Below, piece after piece: positions 33,545-41,218 of a stretch of 64,000 nt of DNA (within the stretch, counting starts at the first letter, position 1; the number at the start of each line of letters is the position of its first letter). The translations under genes were made by a program, and so were the position numbers. The DNA is from Chloroflexota bacterium. Lineage in GTDB: Bacteria > Chloroflexota > Dehalococcoidia > JACPEP01. The stretch is from the NCBI GenBank assembly GCA_016183425.1, contig JACPEP010000031.1, positions 1 to 64,000 on the forward strand, given 5' to 3'. The notes under the pieces were generated by a model that saw only the letters and a program-made list of their open reading frames with translations, had not been told where the DNA came from and did no database searches.

Positions 33545-33702
33545 CCACCAAACCTGTAGAAGAAACAATAGTTCCTCATATTTATTATGTAGATACGAAT
33601 GTATTTGTTGGGATAATAGAAGGTCAACATAAAGCTTCACTCCGTCTTCTTGATACTATTAAGGAAAAGGGATGGAAATGTTCAACCTCTATGTTTAGGT
33701 GA
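33541..33702 (+). pseudogene. PIN-domain toxin, 5' part (interrupted by transposon)
   Basis: Encodes the start of a PIN ribonuclease: the acidic residue in HIYYVDTNVFVG (Asp18), then EGQHKASLRLLDTIKEKGW. After STSMF the frame enters the transposon terminal repeat and stops. The 3' part lies beyond the element. Joining 33541-33697 to 38364-38770 gives 564 nt, one unbroken frame of 187 residues. The start overlaps the small basic gene. Confidence 0.85.
33690..33697. repeat. Target-site duplication, left copy
   Basis: The octamer tatgttta lies immediately outside the left terminal repeat and is repeated exactly outside the right one. Eight base pairs is the usual duplication length of IS1595-family elements. 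Confidence 0.93.
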
Positions 33703-33724
33703 TTTACGGCTTGACAAACCCAAA
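33698..33724 (+). repeat. Left terminal inverted repeat, 27 bp
   Basis: Begins ggtgatttacggcttgac and matches the reverse complement of the right end at all 27 positions. It contains the -35 hexamer TTGACA of the transposase promoter. Confidence 0.95.
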
Positions 33725-33739
33725 GCCCCGATGTATACT
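33711..33739 (+). promoter_or_regulatory. Sigma-70 promoter with its -35 box inside the left TIR
   Basis: A perfect TTGACA lies inside the terminal repeat and TATACT just beyond it, with a 17-bp spacer. It should drive the transposase and possibly all cargo genes. Because the TIRs are identical, the right end carries an inward-facing -35 box as well. Confidence 0.75.
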
Positions 33740-33770
33740 GTACGGGAAGACGGATAGAAGGGGTAAAGCG

Positions 33771-34733
33771 ATGAGCATCAAGCCAAAGGACCTCAATCTG
33801 GGAACCATTGCGAAGCGTTTCTCCGATGAAGGCGAAGCGTATAGATTCCTTGAGTCCATCCGTTGGCCGGATGGACAGGTGTGTCCGCATTGTGGTAGCA
33901 TTGGTCACGCTTACTTTCTGAATCCAAAGGGTGGTATGCGCATAACTCGCACGGGGAAGACTTCTGCACGACGTGTCTGGAAGTGTGGCGATTGCCGTAA
34001 GCAGTTCTCTGTCCTAATAGGAACCATCTTCGAGGGCAGTCACATCCCACTGTTCAAGTGGTTGCTTGCCTTTCACATGCTGGCATCAGCGAAGAATGGC
34101 ATCGCGGCATACGAATTACATCGAACGCTCCACATTTCGGGTGAGTCCGCTTGGTTCATGGCCCACCGCATACGCTATGCTCTGGAAGCCGAGCAGCTAT
34201 TCGGGACATTGACTGGCACGGTCGAAGCCGATGAGACCTACTTCGGCGGTGAGGCCAAAAATATGCACAAGGCTGATCGGGAACGCCGGATTCGCGGCCG
34301 GGGACCATCTGGTAAGACTCCGGTTGTTTCCCTGGTTGAGCGTGGTGGTCGGGTCAGGTCGCAGGTTGTTGCAGACGTGTCTGGCAAGACTCTAGGCGCT
34401 GTGCTGCGTCAGCGTGCTGACACAAGCGCAGTCCTGATGACGGATACTGCTGGTGCATACGGCGAGGTCGGGAGGGAGTTCGCTTCACACCAGACTGTCA
34501 ATCACTCAGCGGGCGAATATGTGCACGGGGATGTACATACGAATACCGCCGAGGGGTACTTCAGCCAACTAAAGCGGTCTATCGATGGCACACACCATCA
34601 CGTCTCTGAGCACCATCTACACCGATACCTCAGTGAGTTTGATTTCCGCTACAACACACGTAAGATGAGAGATGGGGAGCGCATGATTAAGGCAATTGAA
34701 CAGACGACGGGGAAGCGACTAGAATACGCCTAA
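33771..34733 (+). CDS. IS1595-family (ISXO2-like) transposase
   Basis: 320 residues from ATG 33771 (gaaggggtaa upstream). An N-terminal zinc finger (CPHC at 38-41, CGDC at 72-75) is followed by the ISXO2-like DDE domain: Asp154 in VEADETYFGG, Asp225 in LMTDTAGAY, and Glu261 in HTNTAEGYFSQLKRS. The frame is intact. The next gene begins within a few bases, suggesting cargo and transposase share a transcript. Confidence 0.93.
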   Translation: MSIKPKDLNLGTIAKRFSDEGEAYRFLESIRWPDGQVCPHCGSIGHAYFLNPKGGMRITRTGKTSARRVWKCGDCRKQFSVLIGTIFEGSHIPLFKWLLAFHMLASAKNGIAAYELHRTLHISGESAWFMAHRIRYALEAEQLFGTLTGTVEADETYFGGEAKNMHKADRERRIRGRGPSGKTPVVSLVERGGRVRSQVVADVSGKTLGAVLRQRADTSAVLMTDTAGAYGEVGREFASHQTVNHSAGEYVHGDVHTNTAEGYFSQLKRSIDGTHHHVSEHHLHRYLSEFDFRYNTRKMRDGERMIKAIEQTTGKRLEYA

Positions 34734-34734
34734 C

Positions 34735-37725
34735 TTGGTGACTGAGCGAGAGCGAAGGCCGACGATGCCCGAAAGTAGATTAGCCAATATAACCCAAACG
34801 GAAGCGGCGCTTGCCGAGGAGACCGGAAGTCCGCTGTTTTCCGTTCAATATGCCCATGACGGTCGCCGTCTGGTGGACTTCCTGGACGGAGAAATCCTCT
34901 TGGAGGACAAACCCGAGGAACGACGGCGGCAGGAATATCTTCGTGTACTTCATTACGAGTACGGCTACCCTAAACAGCAGATGCGGCGCGAAGTCGCCAT
35001 CAATATCGGCAGCGGTACGAAGATCGCTGCCGATATTGTCGTGTACCGCTCTGTGGAGGCGGCCCGTCGGAATGATCAGGGGCAAATACGCTTCTGCGTA
35101 GAGGTAAAAGCGGACACTGAGAAAACGGGGCACAACCAACTCGTCTCGTACGTTTTCTTCACATCCGCTGAGGGCGCGGTGTGGACCAACGCCAAAACGA
35201 CGCGCTATTATCGACGTTTGGACGCTCCGGATCATCGACTGGAGCCCTGCAACGGCATCCCGAGGCCCACGGAGACTTGGGATACCATAGGCTTGCTCTC
35301 AAAGGACAGGCTTACCAAGCCGAAAGACATCAAGCGGCTCCTGCGTATTTGCCATCAGAAGCTCTTTCGGTCTGGCATCGAGAGTGAGGACTTGGCGATG
35401 GATATGGTACGCATTATCCTCGCCAAATGGCGAGATGAAGTACTCCCCGACCCGAAACCTCGCTTTTACTGTACACCGGAAGAGTACCGTTCCGCTTCTG
35501 GTCGCGACGCAGCAGCGCGGCGTGTCCAAGAACTCTTTGCGGAGGTTAGAGACCAGAGTCCTGATGTGTTCGATTCCACGGAGGACATCACCGCACCGCC
35601 GGACCATGTCGCTGAGGTCGTTAATGAACTGCAACCATTCCGGTTGCTTGTAGACGAAGATGCATGGTGGGACGTATTGGGAGCGGCCTATGAGCAGTAC
35701 ACCGCCTCCCACTTTCGACAGAATAACGGACAGTTCTTCACCAATCGCCTTGTTGTCCACATGATGGTGGAGATGACCAACCCGACCCCCGATGATGTGG
35801 TATTAGACCCTGCTGGGGGCAGTGGTGGATTCATCACCGCCGCAGTACGACATGTCCGAAGGCGCCTTATTGAGCAAGAGCTTTCAGAGGCAGCCAGGCG
35901 TCATCTCTTCGATCAAGTGCGCCGGAGTGTTGGCCTGATAGAGAAAGCCCCGAGGCTGGTGAAAGTGGCAAAGACTGCTGCCATTCTCACCGGCGATGGA
36001 CACGACAATTTCTATCCAGGTGACAGCCTGCGCCCCCTTACGGATGCATGGTTTCATCCCGGTTTTTTGAGTCGCTTCGGCCCAGATCGTCCGACACTGA
36101 TCCTGACCAATCCACCGTACGCTGGAACGACCGAGGGTAAGCAGAGCGACCCTGAAATCCTCCAACAATTCGATGTCGCCAAGGTGTGGCGCAATGACGA
36201 GCCAACCGATCTGCTCATCCCCGGCGGCACCCCTCCCGAACTGCTCTTCTTTGAGCGCTGCATTCATTGGCTACGCCCTGGGGGTCGTATCGGCATCGTG
36301 ATCGCTCGCGGGATGTTAGACACACAGACGGCGTTATCAGCGCGCAAGCTTCTGTTCTCGCATGCCCACGTTCGGGCGGTTATCAGCCTCCATAAGGACA
36401 CTTTCGAGCCTTATACAGGTGTTAAGACGTGTGTGCTAGTCATTGAGAAGCCGGGCGAGGGCGAGAAACTAGAGAGGGACTATCCCATCTACATGGCTGT
36501 ATCTCGCAAGATAGGGCAGGACTCACAGGGTGTTCCGATCTTCCGGGCGGATGACCAAGGGCATGAGACCGAGGAACTCGACCATGACCTTGATGAAGTG
36601 CTGAGGGCTTACCGGCAATTCCAGCAGGGTATCTTACCAGCCTCAGGGTTCATCTTCAGTGTGAAAAAATCAGAGCTAGACAGGGACACCCTTAATCTCA
36701 ATCCTCAGCACTATTTACCCGCATACAACGACTCGATCAAGCGGGCTATGCAGTTAGGAGAGCAAGAGGGCTGGACGATAAAGACCATTGGCAACATTGA
36801 TCCGCATGTCTTCAAGGGTGCCCGTTTTCGGCGGCAGAATCTAGAAACGACGCGCCGAGAAGGCTCCGATCTTGAGCCATTCTTTACGCCGGCCGCCCTG
36901 TTGCAAGACCGGGCGGATAGCATCAAGTTCCTTGACCTTGCGAAGGCGACGAAGGCCCAGCGGGAAGATATCGAGGCCAGCCGTGCGCAGAGGAACGAGA
37001 TTCTAGTCACCCGCAGCGGGTCTATCGGCCGCGTCATGTATGTTACTGCACAGTTGGATGGTGCGCTGATCAGCGACGATCTCATTCACGTCAGGATTGC
37101 TGAGCCAGACTTGCGGTACTACGTGTACCTGATGCTCAAGGCCAACATCGGCCAGTACCAAATGATGCGAAATGAGTACGGGTCCGTGCAGCAACATCTT
37201 GAACCCAAGCACGTTCGCGATATCATTGTGCCCATACCAGAGGATCGAAATGTCATAGCGGCATTGGCGAGGAATGTGGAGCGTAGCATCGCAGCGAAAG
37301 AAGCTAGTTGGGAGAAGGAACGGGCAGCGCGTTCACTGCTACAACAGCTTGTGTGCTCCCCCTCGGGCGAGACAAAGGTGCTGGATGGCCTTCACGACCA
37401 CGATGAAATACTGGGGGGCGGTGACCAGGAGTTTGACCGGCTGACGGACACCTGGGAGCGTGAGCGACCGCGTGGTGTCGATATCGCTGAGATGGCGATG
37501 CACCCTGCGTACCAGCGCATCATCGGCATGGGACCCCGTGCGATACCACTTCTCCTTCGTAGGCTGCAACAAAAGCCAGGGCATTGGTTCTGGGCGCTTC
37601 ACGCCATTACGGGTGCAAATCCTGTGCCGCTAGAGGATCAGGGGAATATCGATGCGATGTCTGCCGCATGGTTGGCTTGGGGTAAACAGCGGGGCTACAC
37701 GCAGGAAGATGACCGTGTGGTTTGA
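34735..37725 (+). CDS. Single-chain restriction-modification protein with extra C-terminal domain (transposon cargo)
   Basis: A 996-residue fusion. Residues about 60-160 are an HsdR_N-like PD-(D/E)XK nuclease (Asp100 in KIAADIVV, Glu123 and Lys125 in CVEVKAD). About 310-640 form an N6-adenine methylase (motif I LDPAGGSGGF at 357-366, NPPY at 459-462). About 676-870 form an HsdS-like target-recognition region (EILVTRSGSIGRVMYV, YGSVQQHLEPKHVRDI). About 899-992 are an extra domain (IIGMGPRAIPLLLRRLQ, HWFWALHAITGANPVP). The start may be TTG 34735, GTG 34738 or ATG 34765. No helicase is seen, so a type IIG mode is likely. Confidence 0.85.
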   Translation: MVTERERRPTMPESRLANITQTEAALAEETGSPLFSVQYAHDGRRLVDFLDGEILLEDKPEERRRQEYLRVLHYEYGYPKQQMRREVAINIGSGTKIAADIVVYRSVEAARRNDQGQIRFCVEVKADTEKTGHNQLVSYVFFTSAEGAVWTNAKTTRYYRRLDAPDHRLEPCNGIPRPTETWDTIGLLSKDRLTKPKDIKRLLRICHQKLFRSGIESEDLAMDMVRIILAKWRDEVLPDPKPRFYCTPEEYRSASGRDAAARRVQELFAEVRDQSPDVFDSTEDITAPPDHVAEVVNELQPFRLLVDEDAWWDVLGAAYEQYTASHFRQNNGQFFTNRLVVHMMVEMTNPTPDDVVLDPAGGSGGFITAAVRHVRRRLIEQELSEAARRHLFDQVRRSVGLIEKAPRLVKVAKTAAILTGDGHDNFYPGDSLRPLTDAWFHPGFLSRFGPDRPTLILTNPPYAGTTEGKQSDPEILQQFDVAKVWRNDEPTDLLIPGGTPPELLFFERCIHWLRPGGRIGIVIARGMLDTQTALSARKLLFSHAHVRAVISLHKDTFEPYTGVKTCVLVIEKPGEGEKLERDYPIYMAVSRKIGQDSQGVPIFRADDQGHETEELDHDLDEVLRAYRQFQQGILPASGFIFSVKKSELDRDTLNLNPQHYLPAYNDSIKRAMQLGEQEGWTIKTIGNIDPHVFKGARFRRQNLETTRREGSDLEPFFTPAALLQDRADSIKFLDLAKATKAQREDIEASRAQRNEILVTRSGSIGRVMYVTAQLDGALISDDLIHVRIAEPDLRYYVYLMLKANIGQYQMMRNEYGSVQQHLEPKHVRDIIVPIPEDRNVIAALARNVERSIAAKEASWEKERAARSLLQQLVCSPSGETKVLDGLHDHDEILGGGDQEFDRLTDTWERERPRGVDIAEMAMHPAYQRIIGMGPRAIPLLLRRLQQKPGHWFWALHAITGANPVPLEDQGNIDAMSAAWLAWGKQRGYTQEDDRVV

Positions 37726-38137
37726 TGATATGTTCCCCGGTCTGAGGGCAGAAGGTTACACCGTTACGAGCGACCACACGGAGGATTACAACTGTATTGC
37801 CTGGGCCGCTGGTGACCAATCTGCGTGGTGGAGTCACGCTGTTGGGTATCGATGGCCGAATGCCAAACGGACACCACTAATAGAGAGTCTCGTTGAGATA
37901 TTTGTCGGACTCGGATATGAGACATGCGACAATGCTAGTCTGGAAGATGGGTTCGAGAAGGTAGCGCTCTACGCACGCGGTCCGCTGTGGAAACACGCAG
38001 CCCAACAGCTTCCCAGCGGTCTTTGGACAAGCAAACTCGGTCCAGATGAGGACATTCAGCACGCGACCCCTGAGGCACTAATCGGCGATCACTACGGAGT
38101 CGTACATTGCATTATGAGGAGGCGACATCATGCGTGA
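37709..38137 (+). CDS. Uncharacterised protein with NCIAWAAGD block (transposon cargo)
   Basis: About 142 residues from ATG 37709, overlapping the R-M gene by 17 bp. It has DYNCIAWAAGDQSAWW, GLGYETCDNASLEDGFEKVALYA and LPSGLWTSKLGPDEDIQHATPEAL blocks, which I associate with a widespread family of short uncharacterised bacterial proteins (perhaps DUF7689). Its partner in other genomes appears to be the MGPRAIPLLL-type domain that is fused here to the R-M protein. Function unknown. Confidence 0.65.
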   Translation: MTVWFDDMFPGLRAEGYTVTSDHTEDYNCIAWAAGDQSAWWSHAVGYRWPNAKRTPLIESLVEIFVGLGYETCDNASLEDGFEKVALYARGPLWKHAAQQLPSGLWTSKLGPDEDIQHATPEALIGDHYGVVHCIMRRRHHA

Positions 38138-38315
38138 GCAACAACAGAAGACACGGAAGGAGAAAACGGCTCATCCCGAAAGAGGCAACTGTCCAGAACG
38201 CACAGGAAACGCTGGTCCGTTGCAGTCACGCGGATTGACCGAGATGCAGATGATCGAGAAGGCAATCAATACGAAGCCGCCCAAGAATAAGATACGCCAT
38301 CTCGCCCCCGACTAA
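38130..38315 (+). CDS. Small charged protein of the transposon
   Basis: A 61-residue protein, highly charged at its N-terminus (REQQQKTRKEKTAHPERGN) and ending IEKAINTKPPKNKIRHLAPD. It overlaps the preceding gene by 8 bp and is the last gene before the right terminal repeat. No recognised family; it could regulate or associate with the preceding cargo proteins. Confidence 0.5.
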   Translation: MREQQQKTRKEKTAHPERGNCPERTGNAGPLQSRGLTEMQMIEKAINTKPPKNKIRHLAPD

Positions 38316-38328
38316 GAGGCTCAAGCCT

Positions 38329-38355
38329 TTTGGGTTTGTCAAGCCGTAAATCACC
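38329..38355 (-). repeat. Right terminal inverted repeat, 27 bp
   Basis: The exact reverse complement of the left terminal repeat. Matching ends at the 28th base (a versus g), so the repeat is 27 bp. Confidence 0.95.
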
Positions 38356-38363
38356 TATGTTTA
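38356..38363. repeat. Target-site duplication, right copy
   Basis: The octamer tatgttta, identical to the left copy. Removing the transposon and one copy restores the toxin frame as TSMFTLMELSEV. Confidence 0.93.
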
Positions 38364-38770
38364 CTCTCATGGAGTTGTCTGAAGTCCGTCAAGACAACGA
38401 ATTCATCTATAGCCAACTTCGTCAGGGGACTCATATCAAGAAAGCATTTAGATCATTAGATCAGAAGAATCTGTCACCAGAGGAGCTAATGAAAACACAA
38501 GACACGATTGATGTTTTATTTTCCGAAAGCTATCCATTTGTGGAGTTCTTTTGGCTTGAGAAAATTGGCTGGGAGAGGGCGCTGGAGTTGAAGGCGACAA
38601 CCAACATATCAGCAGCCGATTGCATCCACTTTGCAACTGCAATTGAAGCTGGCTGCGACGCCCTTGTCACGTTAGATTCTTTTCTAAAGAAGCAAGCGGA
38701 ATCTTTCGTCAAATCTTGTTTGCCTGAACAAGTTACCAGAACATTGTGTGAGCTTGGCTTTAGTTATTAG
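38356..38770 (+). pseudogene. PIN-domain toxin, 3' part (interrupted by transposon)
   Basis: Continues the PIN domain after the insertion: MFTLMELSEVRQDNEF with the second acidic residue, a helical middle, then NISAADCIHFATAIEAGCDALVTLDSFLKK with the remaining acidic residues. It ends in a normal stop. It is no longer preceded by its own start or ribosome site, so it is expected to be silent unless the transposon is lost precisely. Confidence 0.85.
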
Positions 38771-38795
38771 CAGCGTTACACAAGGTTTCAAAAAA

Positions 38796-38870
38796 GCCAG
38801 CGTAGCTCAGCGGCAGAGCAGCGGTTTCGTAAACCGCCGGCCGTGGGTTCGAGTCCCACCGCTGGCTCCA
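38796..38870 (+). tRNA. tRNA-Thr (anticodon CGT)
   Basis: The acceptor arms gccagcg and cgctggc pair perfectly. The anticodon arm gcggt/accgc encloses ttcgtaa, giving CGT. The T-arm is gtggg-ttcgagt-cccac. CCA is encoded. Confidence 0.93.
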
Positions 38871-39004
38871 TGTCCTGTTTTTCCCTGGCAATTCCAGGCC
38901 CTCCTCTTCCCCCACCGTCTTCCCATCTGGTATACTCACTGTGTAACCCTTTGTGTCCGTTCCGTAGTAAAAATCAGGTGGAATTTTACTCTCTGGGGTG
39001 ACCC

Positions 39005-39520
39005 ATGGCGATACTGTCCATCCTTAACTTCAATAACCCGATTCTGCGGCAGAAGGCGAAGCGGGTGCGCACCGTGGACGGTTCCCTTCAGAAGCTTATC
39101 GGCGACATGGTGGACACCATGCGGGCGGCCAACGGCGTTGGCCTGGCAGCGCCCCAGGTGGGGATCTCCCTGCGGGTGGCCGTCATCCAGACATCTGAGG
39201 AGGAGGAGGAGGAGGTCATCGTCCTCATCAACCCAGAGATAGTCAAACGCTCGGGCACGCGCCTGGTGGGAGAGGGCTGCCTCAGCCTTCCCGGCTACAA
39301 AGGGGAGATACCACGCTCCCTGTCCGTCACCGTCAAAGCCCGGGACCGCCAGGGCAAGGAGTTTCGCATCAAGGGGGCCGACCTCCTGGCCCAGGCCCTG
39401 GAGCATGAGATAGACCACCTCAACGGCACCCTTTTCTTCGACCACCTGGATAGCCTGGACAAACTACAGCGCATAGAGTCCAGACCGCCTGCGGCACCCG
39501 AAGAGACCCTCCCTCAGTAA
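39005..39520 (+). CDS. def: Peptide deformylase
   Basis: A 171-residue metalloenzyme with all three boxes: GVGLAAPQVG, EGCLSLPG (Cys ligand) and HEIDHLNG (two His ligands and the catalytic Glu). It removes the N-formyl group from nascent proteins at the ribosome exit. A Glu-rich stretch (about 62-67) lies in a surface loop. Directly followed by cca. Confidence 0.94.
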   Translation: MAILSILNFNNPILRQKAKRVRTVDGSLQKLIGDMVDTMRAANGVGLAAPQVGISLRVAVIQTSEEEEEEVIVLINPEIVKRSGTRLVGEGCLSLPGYKGEIPRSLSVTVKARDRQGKEFRIKGADLLAQALEHEIDHLNGTLFFDHLDSLDKLQRIESRPPAAPEETLPQ

Positions 39521-39522
39521 TC

Positions 39523-41043
39523 ATGTCGCCCCGTTCGTCTGGGGTCGCCTCCCGCCAGAACCAGGAGCCGGCGGCCATTCTTCACCGCCTCCAGGAGTTT
39601 CTTCAAATCCGGAGCGTCTCTGCCTATCTGGTAGGAGGCTATATACGTAACCTGCTCATGGGCGGCGATGTGAGGGACGTCGATATTGCCGTGTCCGTCC
39701 CCGCCCTGCCCTTGGCCCAGGCGGCCGCCGTAGCCCTGGGGGGACACTACGTGCTCCTGGACGAAGAGAATCAGGTGGCTCGGCTGGTGTTCTCCTCCCC
39801 CACTCCTCCGGGCCAATGGCACATAGACCTGGCTGCCTTGCAAGGTGACATCCACCAGGACCTGGCGCGGCGGGATTTTACCGTGAACGCCATCGCCCTG
39901 CCTCTGGAGACGCTAAAGGGCGAGGGATGGCGGGGGAAAATCATCGACCCCGGTCACGGGGTCGCCGACACCGAGAATCGGGTGCTGCGGGCCGTTAGCC
40001 AAAGCATATTTCAGGACGACCCGGTGCGCATGATGCGGGGTATCCGCCTGGCGGCCCAACTGGGTTTGACCCTGGATGGCTCTACCAGGGAGTTGATGGC
40101 CCGGCACCACACTTTGCTAGCTCAGGCCGCTCCGGAGCGCATCAGAGAGGAGCTTTGCCGCCTGCTGGCCTGTCCCCAGGCTGCCCCCTGGCTTTCCATC
40201 ATGGATGAAGTAGGCCTCCTGGGTATCCTCTTCCCTGAGCTAGACCAGGCCCGGGGAGTATCCCAGCCTAAGGAGCACTTCTGGGACGTATATCATCACT
40301 CTTTGGAAACGGTGGCTTCCGTAGAGGGCATCCTGGCCGCCGTTAGGGGTGAGGGCGGCCAGACCATGCCCCACCAGGCCTTGCGGCAACCCTGGCCGGA
40401 GGAGCTGAATGCCTGCCTGAGTGAGGAGGTGGGAACGGACTGTTCTCGGGCGGCTATACTGAAACTTACCGCCCTCCTCCACGATATAGCAAAACCGGAT
40501 ACGCGAACAGTAGAGCCGGGCGGCCGTATCCGCTTCCTGGGTCACGCCGATGTGGGGGCTCAAATGGCCCTCTTCATTCTGGAGCGCCTCCGCTTTAGCC
40601 TTAAAGAGAGACAAGTAGTGGCTCGGATGATCCAGCATCACCTCCGCCCCGCCCAACTCGCCCGCATCCACCCCCCCTCCCGCCGCGCCATCTACCGCTA
40701 CTTTCGAGACACAGAAGAAGTGGGGGTGACTACCCTTCTCCTCAGCCTGGCGGACCACTGGGCCACCCGAGGGCCGCAGCTCATTCCTGATGCGTGGCAA
40801 CAGCATGTGATGGCCACCCAGCTTCTGGCGACCTATTACTTCCAGGAGCAAAAGAGAGCCGTCCCGCCTCGCTTGGTGGACGGCCACCTGCTCATGGAGC
40901 ACTTTGGCCTTAGACCAGGGCCTTTGGTAGGTGAGTTGCTGGAGGCGTTGCGGGAGGCTCAAGCAGTGGGGGACGTGACCACTCAGGAAGAGGCCCTGGC
41001 CCTGGCGCAACAGGAGCTGCAACGACGGCAGCCCTCTCTATGA
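39523..41043 (+). CDS. cca: CCA-adding enzyme / poly(A) polymerase family with HD domain
   Basis: A 506-residue protein. The nucleotidyltransferase head has YLVGGYIRN, RDVDIAV with the catalytic acids and RRDFTVNAIALPL. The neck carries DDPVRMMRGIRLAAQLG. An HD metal-phosphohydrolase domain follows (LLHDIAKP, FLGHADVGAQM). It adds or repairs the CCA end of tRNAs. The encoded CCA on both tRNAs here suggests a repair role. It starts two bases after the def stop. Confidence 0.92.
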   Translation: MSPRSSGVASRQNQEPAAILHRLQEFLQIRSVSAYLVGGYIRNLLMGGDVRDVDIAVSVPALPLAQAAAVALGGHYVLLDEENQVARLVFSSPTPPGQWHIDLAALQGDIHQDLARRDFTVNAIALPLETLKGEGWRGKIIDPGHGVADTENRVLRAVSQSIFQDDPVRMMRGIRLAAQLGLTLDGSTRELMARHHTLLAQAAPERIREELCRLLACPQAAPWLSIMDEVGLLGILFPELDQARGVSQPKEHFWDVYHHSLETVASVEGILAAVRGEGGQTMPHQALRQPWPEELNACLSEEVGTDCSRAAILKLTALLHDIAKPDTRTVEPGGRIRFLGHADVGAQMALFILERLRFSLKERQVVARMIQHHLRPAQLARIHPPSRRAIYRYFRDTEEVGVTTLLLSLADHWATRGPQLIPDAWQQHVMATQLLATYYFQEQKRAVPPRLVDGHLLMEHFGLRPGPLVGELLEALREAQAVGDVTTQEEALALAQQELQRRQPSL

Positions 41044-41218
41044 TGCCCTGGGTCCAGTTCTCTGGGCCCGGGCCTCTTTATTGTGGACAAACAGAGCGTT
41101 TTCCATTATGCTTACGTAAGAACACGGCAGTGGAACATCCCCCGGAGCCGAGAGGTGTTGGCCCACCCATGGCTGAGGCGGCACCAGAATGAGATGGTAA
41201 CCCAATGAGGAAAATATC

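Larger units (their letters stand above)
33698..38355 (+). mobile_element. IS1595-family transposon carrying restriction-modification cargo
   Basis: The 4,658-bp element is bounded by perfect 27-bp inverted repeats and flanked by an 8-bp target duplication. It contains an intact transposase followed, in the same direction, by three cargo genes: a 996-residue nuclease-methylase-TRD fusion, a small uncharacterised protein and a 61-residue protein. The exact ends, open transposase frame and reconstructable target gene indicate a recent insertion. IS1595-family members with passenger genes are known; R-M cargo of this form is the notable point here. Confidence 0.92.

Noticed and set aside
33151-33640. 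Minus-strand open frames over the toxin-antitoxin start region
   Set aside because: No ribosome sites and no family features. They lie opposite the small basic gene and PIN start, which have better signals.
37709-38315. Small cargo genes as classic antirestriction or C-protein regulators
   Set aside because: No helix-turn-helix is visible in either protein; the similarity seen is to an uncharacterised family.
38330-38363. Start of a separate gene at the right transposon end (frame beginning MGLSSRKSP)
   Set aside because: This stretch is transposon terminal repeat read through; the real gene began before the insertion at 33541.
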